Shown here: positions 46,297-55,120 of the stretch, in pieces
Layout: every line of letters starts with the position of its first letter
Numbering within the stretch: the first letter of the stretch is position 1
Assembly: GCA_958295895.1 (NCBI GenBank)
Contig: CATQHI010000003.1
Coordinates: 620,001 to 684,000 of the forward strand
Reading direction: 5' to 3'
From: Saprospiraceae bacterium
Lineage (GTDB): Bacteria > Bacteroidota > Bacteroidia > Chitinophagales > Saprospiraceae
Length of the DNA: 64,000 nt
Translations under genes and position numbers: made by a program
The notes under the pieces: model-generated
The model's input: the letters and a program-made list of their open reading frames with translations, nothing else
What the model was told of the DNA's origin: nothing
The model's database searches: none

Positions 46297-46330
46297 GGGC
46301 GGGTCTAAGTTCGGCGCTTAAAGTAAGGCT

Positions 46331-46338
46331 TACCTTTG
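46331..46338 (+). promoter_or_regulatory. Candidate -7 box before the glycosyltransferase-like gene
   Basis: An exact TACCTTTG match only 4 bases before the ATG at 46343, in the 46-base space between divergent genes. The expected transcription start would fall on the ATG. Confidence 0.4.
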
Positions 46339-46342
46339 GCCC

Positions 46343-47813
46343 ATGCGCACGAAGCTCCTGCTGCTGGCCGTACTGCTGGGGTCTGATCGGGCACCACGCG
46401 TACTTCTTTTACGGGCACTTCGGCTTCGACGATCTGCACTATGCGGAGCTGGCCAGTGACTTGCTGCACGGAAGGGTCAACTTTGCCAATCAGTACTCCT
46501 ACCGCATCGTGCCCATTGGGCTTACGGCGCTGAGTTACGCCGCATTCGGCATTTCTGATTGGTCTTCGGCACTTCCAGCATGGCTGGCCTCGGTCCTCAT
46601 CATTTACATCTTCTACCGGCTGTTTCGCGACGTACATTTTTGGATGTTGGTCCTAGCACTGGTCGCCTACTTCGGTATGCCGTGGAACCTGTTTTACTCC
46701 GACAAGCTCATGCCGGACATCTTTGTGAGCGCCTTTTGTTTCGGAGGTTGGGCGGCGTACGTACGGTACCGAACCGATAGTCGGGCGGGGCCGCGGGTGC
46801 TGGCAGTGGTAGCGGCGGTTTGCCTCTTTCTCGCGTTTAACTCTAAGGGGACGGTAATTCTGCTTGTTCCGCTGTTTGCCGCCTACCTCGTCAATGATCT
46901 ACTCCGCGGGAGGTGGCGTTTTTGGCTGACGTTCACTGCGGTATGTGCAGGGTTGCTGACTATCTATTTAGGTACAGTACACCTGCTGACCGGCTCGACC
47001 TTCGCCCGCTTCTCGGCCATCGCGGGCACCCACTACCTTAATCCCTGCTCTTACGACATCCTCCCGCGGGCGGAGCTCGTAAACCGACTGACCTACGGAT
47101 TCTACGAACTGATCCGGAGTGCCGGTATGCTGCCCCACCTAGCCGTTGCGGTTATCGGACTCGGAGTAGTCGCCTACGGGGGTAAGGCGTACCACGGGGC
47201 GGCTTTCTACCCGGTTACCACCCTGCTATCGCTGGCGTCCATCAACTTCATGACAATTTCGCTAACCTCCTACAACCCAGTCTGCCTGGACCCCCGGCAC
47301 ATTCTACTATTTTCGCCGATCCTAAGTGTGTGCAGCGTACTCACCCTAGCAGCGATCCTGCGGGTGTTCGGTTGGCGGGCGGATACCTGGAGGTTCCGAC
47401 TTACCGCCGTCGTAGCGTCTGGACTCCTCCTCTACCCTACCTACCAGCAAGTCCGCTACGGTACTACCCTCGGTTACGGAACCATCAAAGCAGCCTACGC
47501 CGAGCTGATCGAAGTCACGCCCCGCCCGGTTGTGCTATACGGCTCCGAGGTAAGTAAGAATTTAGGCCGCTACTACATGGGCTTTGCGGGGGAGGGAAAG
47601 GGTATTTATTTTCGTAACCTAAACACACTTGCTGATTGTCCGTCCGGTCCGTCAGATACCACACGTTACCTTCTACAGTCGTGGTACGCGGACTGGCATG
47701 CGGGACTTTCGCGAGCTGCCATTACAAAATCAGTAGCTGCGCACGGCACCACCGCGTCGGTAAGTGAATTAAAAGTTTCTGGCCTCGAGCTAAGTGGACT
47801 TGAGTGTAATTAA
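46343..47813 (+). CDS. GT39/ArnT-like membrane glycosyltransferase, frameshifted near its 5' end
   Basis: A polytopic membrane protein of about 490 residues resembling GT-C glycosyltransferases. The first periplasmic loop carries FGFDDLHYAELASDLLHG, with the acidic pair expected to bind the lipid-sugar donor. Ten or more helices and a small C-terminal domain follow. The clean open frame starts only at 46461, but reading upstream in that frame gives GLIGHHAYFFYGHFGFDD. One base (extra G in the run 46378-46381) separates this from MRTKLLLLAVLL, which begins at the ATG at 46343. I therefore place the start at 46343. It is divergent from the PUL and followed by a palindromic repeat. Acceptor unknown. 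Confidence 0.72.
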
Positions 47814-47864
47814 CCCCCTGCTGCTGTATAGCATTTACCGCCTAGCAGCGTGATGGTAATAAGC

Positions 47865-47938
47865 AACCGCAGAGGACGCGGAGGTCCGCAGAGTTGAGTT
47901 CGGTTAAGCCTCTGCGACCCTCCGCTACCTCTGCAGTT
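47865..47938. repeat. Palindromic dispersed element, copy 3 (AACCGCAGAGG family)
   Basis: Arms at 47865-47893 and 47910-47938 pair at 24 of 29 positions around a 16-base loop. It lies between the glycosyltransferase-like gene and the convergent GH3 gene, as copy 1 lies between convergent genes. The 47814-47951 gap holds nothing else recognisable. Confidence 0.8.
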
Positions 47939-47951
47939 CGCTTAGCTGCCT

Positions 47952-49472
47952 CTACAACCGCCCCAGCATATCCTCCAAGAACTCCCGGTGATTCGCCAGC
48001 CGCGGCACCTTGTGCTGTCCCCCCAGCTTGCCGCGACTCGCTAACCAGCTCCGAAAAAACCCCTGAGGCACCACCGTCAGACCATGGCGCACGATGGCGT
48101 AGTCGTTTGCCCCGCTTGGCGGCGTAGTTATAGTTCTTTTCCTGGAGGGCGCGGTCCAGGGCGGCGTTGAATTGCTCCAAGTCCGCCGGTGCCCGCTCGA
48201 ACTCGATGAGCCAGTGGTGGCGACCGGCCTTACCCACCTCGATGTAGTCCGGGGCCACCGTAAAGTCACGCACCGTTGCACCTGCGACCCCGCACGCCTC
48301 CACCAGGGCCTGCTCCGCCTCCGACCGCAGGAGATCCTCCCCAAAGGCGTTGATGAACTCCTGCGTACGACCCTGAATGACAATGCGGTAGGGGTCGGTC
48401 TCGGTAAAGGCAATCAGGTCACCCATGGGATAGCGGTACAGTCCGGCCACTGTGGTGATGAGCATTACGTAGGACACCTCGGTCTGCACACCGGCAAGCG
48501 AAACGGCCGCCCCGTAGTCCTGCCGCTGGTAGTCCGCCCAGGGGATGAACTCGTAGTAGATGCCCGTGGTCAGGAGCAGGAGCATCGTACGCAGCTCATC
48601 GCGGTCCTGTACGGCAAAGAAGCCCTCCGTAGCGTTATAAATCTCCTGAAATATGAAGCCCGGCTTCGGAAACAACCGCTCGAACTGCTTGCGGTAGGGC
48701 GAGGAAATTGACCCCTCCATGCTTGAATACCGCCGCATCGGGCCAGACGTCCAGCATATTGTCGCCACCGTGGATCTCCAGGATACGGCGGTACAGCGGC
48801 AAGTTCCAGGTGGGTACCCCACCCAGGATAGTGATACCCGGCTCGTGAGCGGCCAGCTGCGCAATCTGTTCGATCTTTTGCTCATAGTCACCCCCCGTAG
48901 CCAGCTCTACGTCAGGAATGTACAGCGGTCGCATCACACGCGGGATGCTACGAATAATGACGGCACTGATGTCGCCCTTCGGCAGCCCCGACAGCTCCTC
49001 GATGCCCTTGTACGCCCCGCCGATGAGTAGGTTTTTATGGCTGAAGACCTGTAGCTCGTCGTCCTTCTCGTAGAGTGCGGCCAGGCTAAGCCAGCTGCCT
49101 TTCAGGTGAATACCGCTCACGGCACTTTGGGGTAGTGGCAAGTACTTTACTGAACCCGTAGTACCACTCGTAGTGGCGATCCAGGCCGGAGCATCGTAGG
49201 TCATGACCCGCTCCTCCCCGGCCAGGATCCGGTCGATGTAGGGGCGGTGGTCTTCGTAGCTACGTACCGGCACGGCCGCAGCGAAGCGGCGGGGGGTCCT
49301 TCATCAACCGGGCGAAGTCGTGCTCCCTACCGAATGCCGTAGCACGGTTGTAGCGCAGGATGTCCTGTAGCACCCCAGCCTGCAGGTGCAGCGGCTCCTC
49401 GTAGTGTCCCCGTAGCTCACGCCGGTACCGGCTCAGGTAGGTTTTAAACAGCGAATTGACGACGGTCAGCAT
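47952..49472 (-). pseudogene. GH3 auxin-responsive-promoter-family acyl-adenylate enzyme (three frameshifts as read)
   Basis: A bacterial member of the GH3 family, adenylate-forming enzymes that in plants conjugate amino acids to carboxylic acids. Restored length is about 506 residues. Blocks: N-terminal FKTYLSRYRRELRGHYEEP, nucleotide-binding WIATTSGTTGSVKYLPL, HGGVNFSPYRKQFERLF, GLYRYPMGDLIAFTETDPYRIVIQGR and C-terminal GKLGGQHKVPRLANHREFL. Three one-base insertions break the frame: G-run 49291-49296, GG at 48703-48704, and T-run 48106-48108. Deleting one base at each restores unbroken family sequence, so these look like sequence errors rather than decay. It starts 4 bases after the patatin stop. 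The native acyl substrate is unknown. Confidence 0.82.
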
Positions 49473-49476
49473 ACCT

Positions 49477-50283
49477 CTAGGAGATCGTTTCGAGCAGCTC
49501 GCGCTTGCTTTCCAGCGAGCGCCGGATGAAGGGCAGCCGCTTGCGGGTGTGCTCGTAGCCTATATCGTGCAGATCGGTCAGCCGGTTCAGGTTGAAGATG
49601 TGGTACTCGTTGAGGTCGTGGGGGTCGAGCACTACGTCGCAGAGCTCGGCCGAGGGCAGGGTGTTGGCCATGATCGAAAGGTCGAAGCAGCGCCAGACAA
49701 TGCCTACTACTGTCTTTACATCCGCCGCCTTCAAGTTCTCGTAGGGCATCAGGTTGCTACCGATAATAAAGTCTGCCTGGTTAAGTAGCGGCCGGGACCG
49801 GCATGTTTTCAATCACCCCCCCGTCGACGTACTGGTTGCCATTAAGGACCACGGGGCGGAACAAGAAGGGAATACCACAACTGGCAGCTACTACATCGTG
49901 CAAAGGCCCTTCATCCCAACATTCCAGCTGACCGGTATTTAGGTTCGTCACTCCGATGTGTAGCTGGTGGCGTAGCCCCTCGAAGGTATTGTCGGGTATG
50001 ACGGTAGCGAGCCGCTCCTTCAGGTAGTCACTGCTCGTCAGACCCATCAACGGCATCCCGATCTTATAGAAGCGGAAGATGGAACTCTCCAGGGCAAAGC
50101 TCATCATATCGTCGCAGCTCACCCCGGCCGCGTACATGCTTCCTACCAACGCCCCGGCGCTCACCCCCCACCACGCGGGTAGGTACGATGCCCGCCTCGG
50201 TCAGTGCCCGCAGCGCCCCGATGTGCGCCGCACCCCGCGCGCCGCCGCCCGAAAGCGTGATTCCAAATGGTCAGTTCCTGCAT
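49477..50283 (-). pseudogene. Patatin-like phospholipase (three frameshifts as read)
   Basis: A serine hydrolase of the patatin family, about 267 residues after repair, expected to release fatty acids from lipids. Restored text begins MQELTIGITLSGGGARGAAH with the oxyanion glycine-rich loop. The nucleophile follows in VGVSAGALVG (GxSxG), and the catalytic aspartate lies in YVDGGVIENMPVRPL (DGG). Three single-base insertions interrupt it: A-run 50265-50267, C-run 50164-50169 and G-run 49794-49796. Removing one base from each gives continuous homology. An AGGAG-like site precedes the ATG at 50283. It is divergent from the SDR gene and forms a tight pair with the GH3 gene. Confidence 0.82.
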
Positions 50284-50358
50284 ACTCCTCAGTAAGACAA
50301 GCCGCCGCCCGCCCCGGTTGCGGCCCAACCTTTAAACGGACCCTGCGTTGGCACGAGC

Positions 50359-51075
50359 ATGGAAAATCTAACAAACAAGACCGCCTACGTCACCGGCGGA
50401 AGTAAGGGCATCGGCTACGGCATCGCCGAAAAACTCATGGCCCAGGGCGTCAACGTCATCATCACCAGCCGCAGCCAGCAGAGCGCCAATAAGGCTGCCG
50501 GCGAGCTCGAAAAGGTGGGCCACCCCGGTAAGGTACTGGCCGTGGAAGCCGATGTACGCGACCTCGAAAGTCAGCAACGTGCCATTGACCTGGCGAAGCA
50601 GGAGTTCGGTACCCTCGACATCGTCGTCGCCAACGCTGGCATCGGTCACTTCGCCCCCATCCAGGAGCTCACCCCGAAGCAGTGGCAGGAGACCATTGAC
50701 ATCAACCTCACCGGTGTGTTCAACACCGTCAAGGCCACCATCGACGGACTGGCCGAGTCTAAGGGCTACCTCATCACCATCGCCAGCCTGGCCGGCACCA
50801 ACTTCTTTGCGAAGGGCTCGGCCTACAATGCCTCTAAGTTTGGTCTGGTGGGCTTCACCCAGGCCGTGATGCTCGATGTGCGGCAGCAGGGGATCAAGGT
50901 CACCACGATCATGCCCGGCTCGGTGGCCACCCACTTCGACGGTAATACGCCCGATAGCAGCGATGCCTGGAAGATCCAAATCGAGGACCTGGGGCAGTTG
51001 GTGGTGGATTTGTTGAAGATGCCTGCTCGGACCTTGCCTAGTAAGGTGGAGGTGCGGCCTAGTCAGCCGGCTTAG
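50359..51075 (+). CDS. SDR-family oxidoreductase
   Basis: A 238-residue classical short-chain dehydrogenase. It has TGGSKGIGYGIA (cofactor site, about 13-24), VANAGIG, IASLAG with the catalytic serine, and YNASKFG with the Tyr-Lys pair (about 156-160). The arginine in ITSRSQQ after beta-2 suggests NADP(H). The C-terminus (DLGQLVVDLLKMPARTLPSKVEVRPS) matches the 3-ketoacyl-ACP-reductase-like group that acts on varied alcohols and ketones. Divergent from the patatin gene and convergent with the serine hydrolase (11-base gap). Substrate not predictable. Confidence 0.85.
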   Translation: MENLTNKTAYVTGGSKGIGYGIAEKLMAQGVNVIITSRSQQSANKAAGELEKVGHPGKVLAVEADVRDLESQQRAIDLAKQEFGTLDIVVANAGIGHFAPIQELTPKQWQETIDINLTGVFNTVKATIDGLAESKGYLITIASLAGTNFFAKGSAYNASKFGLVGFTQAVMLDVRQQGIKVTTIMPGSVATHFDGNTPDSSDAWKIQIEDLGQLVVDLLKMPARTLPSKVEVRPSQPA

Positions 51076-51086
51076 CCTCATCGGGC

Positions 51087-52383
51087 CTACTCCCCAGTCC
51101 CAATCCCCTCCCCAGGATCCTCCGCCGCAGTTCGCCGCACCACCCGATCGATCCGCGTAGCCAGTACCTGGTGATCGTACGCCGAGTTGCGCCCCAGCAC
51201 GTTCGACATTAGGGCCACCAGGTAGCGGGCACCGTCGGGCTGCTCCACGATAGCCACGGAATTCATGTAGTTCATGCGGTTACCGCGGTACTTGCCGCAG
51301 CTAGTGCCGGGCTTGCAGCCGTACAGGCTGCCGGACTTGAAGTACACGCCCGCTGAGTCGAGCACCGGAGCGTGGGCGTAGCGGATGCGGCGGTCGGTCA
51401 TGTACATCAATCGCTTGATTTCCAGGCTACTGGGGGCATCAACTACTAGTCCTGATTCAAGCGCGGTAAGCCACTGCATCAGGCCGCGCACGGTACCGGT
51501 GCTGCCGCCCTTGGGGGGTACGATTGCACTTGCACCGCGGGTGAACATGGTACCCAGCCGCCAGGCATCCCCGTCAATACCCATATCGCGTAGGGGGCCG
51601 TTGACGATGTCCTCGCCCAGGTCGCGCAGCCGGCTGCGGTCGATGGTATCGAAGTAGGTCATCATACCGTCGTAGCCTAGTTGAGGGTAGTCCTTCCCAA
51701 AGGCACGCATTAGCAGGGCCTCGCGCCATACGATGCTGGCCGCCCCCGTTGTTGCTCACCGAGAGCATATGGTCGACCCACTGGTAGAGGTTGAACTCAT
51801 CGCTCTGATCGACACGCTTGCGGGCGTAGCGCTCCGAGGCAGTGTCGTAGAGGGGGATGGTATGGTGGTCGTATACACCGAAGGGACCTGCCTTTACCAC
51901 TTTGGATCGCATCAACTCCCAGCGCGCTTCGTAGTCGTCGGGATAGAGATTCTGTAACTCACAAAAGAAAGCCGTTACTACCGCCAGCTTACCCACACTG
52001 CCCGGTTGGTAGCCGGCCGTAGGATTGCGCTCGGCGTAGCGGTAGGGCCGCCCCTCGGTCATATCGAAGACGGCTACCGAGTACGAGGGGTGCATGTTGG
52101 GGAAGATCTGGCTAATCTCCTCCTGTAGTTCCGCATCCACCTCGGGTAGTTCCCGGACGGGATCGTCCATCAGGTTCAGCCGCACGTACTCCAGCTCGTG
52201 CCGGGCGCCGTAGGGCAGGGTACGCACGAAGGTGGTACTGTCCATATTAGTGAGTCGCACCAGTCGCTCGATACCGGTAAGGGCAAAACCATCAATAGGA
52301 TAGCCCCGTACGGGCGGCGTAGGAAACAAAACGGCAAGCAGCACGAGGCAAAACAGCGCAAGGCGCACAAGTCGGAGGGTCAT
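51087..52383 (-). CDS. Class A beta-lactamase-like serine hydrolase, frameshifted
   Basis: An exported serine hydrolase of the penicillin-binding/beta-lactamase fold. Signal peptide MTLRLVRLALFCLVLLAVLFPTPPVRG is followed by a long N-terminal extension. The active site follows: SVGK (SxxK) in YQPGSVGKLAVV, SNN as the SDN-like motif in MLSVSNNGAAS, and KSG in YFKSGSLYG. A one-base insertion in the C-run 51743-51747 breaks the frame just after SNNG; deleting it gives SIVWREALLMRAFGKDY. Restored length is about 431 residues. Natural role could be cell-wall editing or beta-lactam hydrolysis; the long extension argues for the former. It follows emrB on the same strand, separated by a palindrome. 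Confidence 0.75.
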
Positions 52384-52396
52384 AACTGGGTAAGGC

Positions 52397-52481
52397 TATC
52401 TTATACACTAGCGCCCACCTGCCGTACTTTATTGGGCGGGGACGCAGGTGCGGGCTATCGTGACCCGCTAGTGTAAAGATA
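52397..52481. repeat. Long interrupted palindrome at the emrB 3' end
   Basis: Outer arms TATCTTATACACTAGCG (52397-52413) and CGCTAGTGTAAAGATA (52466-52481) are inverted repeats differing by one extra A. An inner pair, CCCACCTGC (52414-52422) against GCAGGTGCGGG (52444-52454), extends the stem with bulges. The right arm encodes the last codons and stop of emrB. It may terminate the efflux operon or hold promoter elements for the serine hydrolase. Confidence 0.6.
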
Positions 52482-54030
52482 CGGGGCCGGTCGCGGCGGC
52501 GTTTTTGACCCGGCGGATGAACAAGACCAGGGGAATGCATGCCAGGAAGAAGGCCCCCAGTAACTCAAAGATGTCGATGTAGGTCACCAGGGCGGCCTGT
52601 TTGGATAGCATACCGCTCAGTACCATGTAGGCCTGCTGAGTAGCTTCCACCACATTGGTACCGGAGGCTACCAGTCGTTTGGTCAGGCTACTGACCTGTT
52701 GCATGATCACCGGATCGTTGGTATTGAGGTTGCTGCCAATCATGGCGCGGTTGTAGACGATGCGGTTGCCCAGGTAGGTAGCCAGCACCGCAATGCCGAA
52801 GGAGCCACCCAGTTGCCGCAGCATATTGTTGAGCCCGGTAGACTGGGGTACGTCGTTGCCCTTCAGTCCCTGAAGGGAGAGGAAGGTGAGCGGCAAGAAC
52901 AGAAAACCCAATCCGATACCCCGTACCAGTAGGGGCCAGAAAAAGCTCGCCTCCGATGTTTCCGGCGTGATGATGCGCCCCATCATGAAGGTAAAAACGG
53001 AAAACAGGAAGAAGCCTAACGGAATCAGGTACTTGGGTGACACCCCCTTAGCAATCAACCGGCCCACCAGCGGCATCATAAATCCTCCCACCAGGGCACC
53101 GGGAATGAGCAGCTCTCCGGTCTGCGTTGCCGTGTACCCCAAAATTTGCTGAGCAAAAATGGGGAAGACAAACACCGTGCCGAAGAGCCCGAAGCCCATG
53201 ATGAAGGACAGGAAGGTGCCCACCGCCACGTTGCGAAAGCGTAGTACGCGCAGGTCCACCACGGGCTCCGGCGAGCGCAGCATACGGACGATGAAGCCCA
53301 CGATACCGATCAGGGCCAGCACCGTCATACCCGTGATGAAACCCGACTGGAACCAGTCCTCCTCCTTCCCCTTTTCTAGCACCAGTTGCAGGGAACCTAC
53401 CCCCAAGATCAGCAATCCGATCCCGAGCCAGTCCACTACCCGCTTCGTCGCCCGCTGCACCGCGGGGCGCTCCCGCACGAAGTTGTAGGCCAGAAGGGTA
53501 GCGATGATGCCTACCGGCAGGTTGATGAAAAAGATCCAGTGCCAGCTGAGGTTGTCGACGATCACGCCCCCGAGGGTGGGACCGATCGTGGGGCCGATGA
53601 TGACCCCCATACCGAACAGCCCGTTGGCCAACCCCAGCTCCTCCGGAGGAAAACTTTCGACCAGGATCGTCTGCGAGGTCGTCAGCAGCGCCCCCCCGGC
53701 CATGCCCTGTAGGAAGCGGAAAAAAACCAGCTCCCAGATTCCGGTCGAAAAGCCACACAGCACCGAGGCAATGGTAAACAGCACTACCGAGCCGATGAAG
53801 TATTTGCGCCGCCCCAGCTGCTCCGAAAGGAAGCCCGCCATGGGGATGATGATGACGTTGGCAATGGCGTAAGCGGCCACCACCCAGCTCACCTCGTTGA
53901 GGGTAGCGCCGAGGTTACCCATCATGTCGGTGAGGGCCACGTTGACGATGGAAACGTCGATGAGCTCCAGTACGGAGCAGAGGATGACCGTGACCGTGAC
54001 CAGCCACTTGCGGATGCCTACTTCTACCAT
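52468..54030 (-). CDS. emrB: DHA2-family MFS multidrug efflux transporter (EmrB-like)
   Basis: A 520-residue 14-helix major-facilitator drug/proton antiporter. It pairs with the adaptor EmrA and a TolC channel to expel compounds across both membranes. Motifs: LIDVSIVNVALTDMMGNLGAT (motif D1), GFLSEQLGRRKYF (motif A), RFLQGMAGGALLTTSQTILVE (motif B) and GPTIGPTLGGVIVDNLSWHWIFFINLPVG (motif C), which are diagnostic of DHA2/EmrB. It starts three bases after the repaired EmrA stop. Substrates likely include hydrophobic drugs or lipids; not specified by sequence. The 3' end lies in a palindrome. Confidence 0.93.
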   Translation of the reverse strand: MVEVGIRKWLVTVTVILCSVLELIDVSIVNVALTDMMGNLGATLNEVSWVVAAYAIANVIIIPMAGFLSEQLGRRKYFIGSVVLFTIASVLCGFSTGIWELVFFRFLQGMAGGALLTTSQTILVESFPPEELGLANGLFGMGVIIGPTIGPTLGGVIVDNLSWHWIFFINLPVGIIATLLAYNFVRERPAVQRATKRVVDWLGIGLLILGVGSLQLVLEKGKEEDWFQSGFITGMTVLALIGIVGFIVRMLRSPEPVVDLRVLRFRNVAVGTFLSFIMGFGLFGTVFVFPIFAQQILGYTATQTGELLIPGALVGGFMMPLVGRLIAKGVSPKYLIPLGFFLFSVFTFMMGRIITPETSEASFFWPLLVRGIGLGFLFLPLTFLSLQGLKGNDVPQSTGLNNMLRQLGGSFGIAVLATYLGNRIVYNRAMIGSNLNTNDPVIMQQVSSLTKRLVASGTNVVEATQQAYMVLSGMLSKQAALVTYIDIFELLGAFFLACIPLVLFIRRVKNAAATGPVSLH

Positions 54031-54033
54031 GGC

Positions 54034-55117
54034 CTATTCGATGGGTAGACTGACCGGTAGCGTTCATGCCCGACTCCAGGTTATAGCCGGCGGGGATGCT
54101 GTCGGTCAGCTCGATTTTTACGGGTACACGCTGCACCACCTTCACGAAGTTGCCGGTGGCGTTGTCGGGGGGTAGCAGCGAAAATTTAGCTCCGGTCGCG
54201 GGCGAGAGCGATACCACCCTACCGGCAAATTCCTTGCCGGGGTAAGTATCCACCTCCACGGAGGCCTCCTGCCCTACCCGTACCTGGCCGAGTTGGGTCT
54301 CCTTGAAGTTGGCCACCACCCAGAGGCCCTTACCGATCAGGGTAGTCAGGGGCTGTCCGGCCTGCACGTACTGTCCTGCCTTAATCTTCGTCTCGGCGAG
54401 CTTCCCGTCGGCCGGGGCCAGGATGGCGGTGTAGCTCTGCGTGAGGCGCGCGTTGGCCAGATCGGCCTGCCGCTGGGCTACGAGCGCCTCGGCGGCTTTA
54501 ATTTGCCCACTGGTGGTTCCGGCCTGCCGTTCGGTCACGCTGTACTGCGCTCGGGCAGCCTGGTACTGGGCCTCGGCCGCCCTGGCCTGGGCCTGGATGG
54601 CGTCGAAACTGGCCTTGGTAATCACGTCGTCCTTCACGAGATTCTCACCGCGTGCAAGATCCTGCTGCGCTTTATCGTAAGCGGCCTCGGCGGCAGCAAT
54701 ATTGGCATTCGATACGTCCAGTCCGGAGGTAGAGGTGCTAGCGGCGCGGCGGGACACTTCTAGATTAGCCTCCGCATTGAGCAGATTGGCCTGGGCCGAG
54801 GCGATGCGTAGATTATAGTCGTCGGAGTTGATCGTAAAGAGCGTATCGCCGGCGGCCACCTCCTGGTAGTCCGTCACGTAGCTACGTTCGATACGGCCGG
54901 ATACTTGGGGGATGAGCTGGTACACATCGGACGAAAGCTGGGCATTGTCCGTCGTCTCGTGGTGCAGGGTGTACAGCAGGTAGTTGATGCCGTAGTACCC
55001 GCCTACGCCCAGGGCGGCGGCAAGCACGAGGTAACCTACTATCTTCTTCAGCGGGCGGGCGGGGGCGGGCGGGGCCGCGGGTGCCTCACTCACGGTGGGC
55101 AGGATGATTTCTGACAT
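54034..55117 (-). CDS. emrA: HlyD/EmrA-family membrane fusion protein, frameshifted at the C-terminus
   Basis: The periplasmic adaptor that links EmrB to TolC. It has one N-terminal membrane helix (KKIVGYLVLAAALGVGGYYGI, about 25-45), the biotin-lipoyl half motifs (SGRIERSYVTDYQEVAAGDTL and ADGKLAETKIKAGQYVQAGQPL), and between them a long alpha-helical hairpin (about 95-205). As read, the frame runs on into emrB. Deleting one base near 54054-54057 changes the tail to MNATVSLPIE followed by a stop at 54034, three bases before emrB. That is the expected ending. The restored length is 360 residues. Preceded by tolC with a 3-base gap. Confidence 0.88.
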
Positions 55118-55120
55118 GGC

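Noticed and set aside
48635-49273. Separate 212-residue gene in the GH3 region
   Set aside because: It is the middle third of one GH3 gene between two frameshifts, and its last ~30 residues are out of frame.
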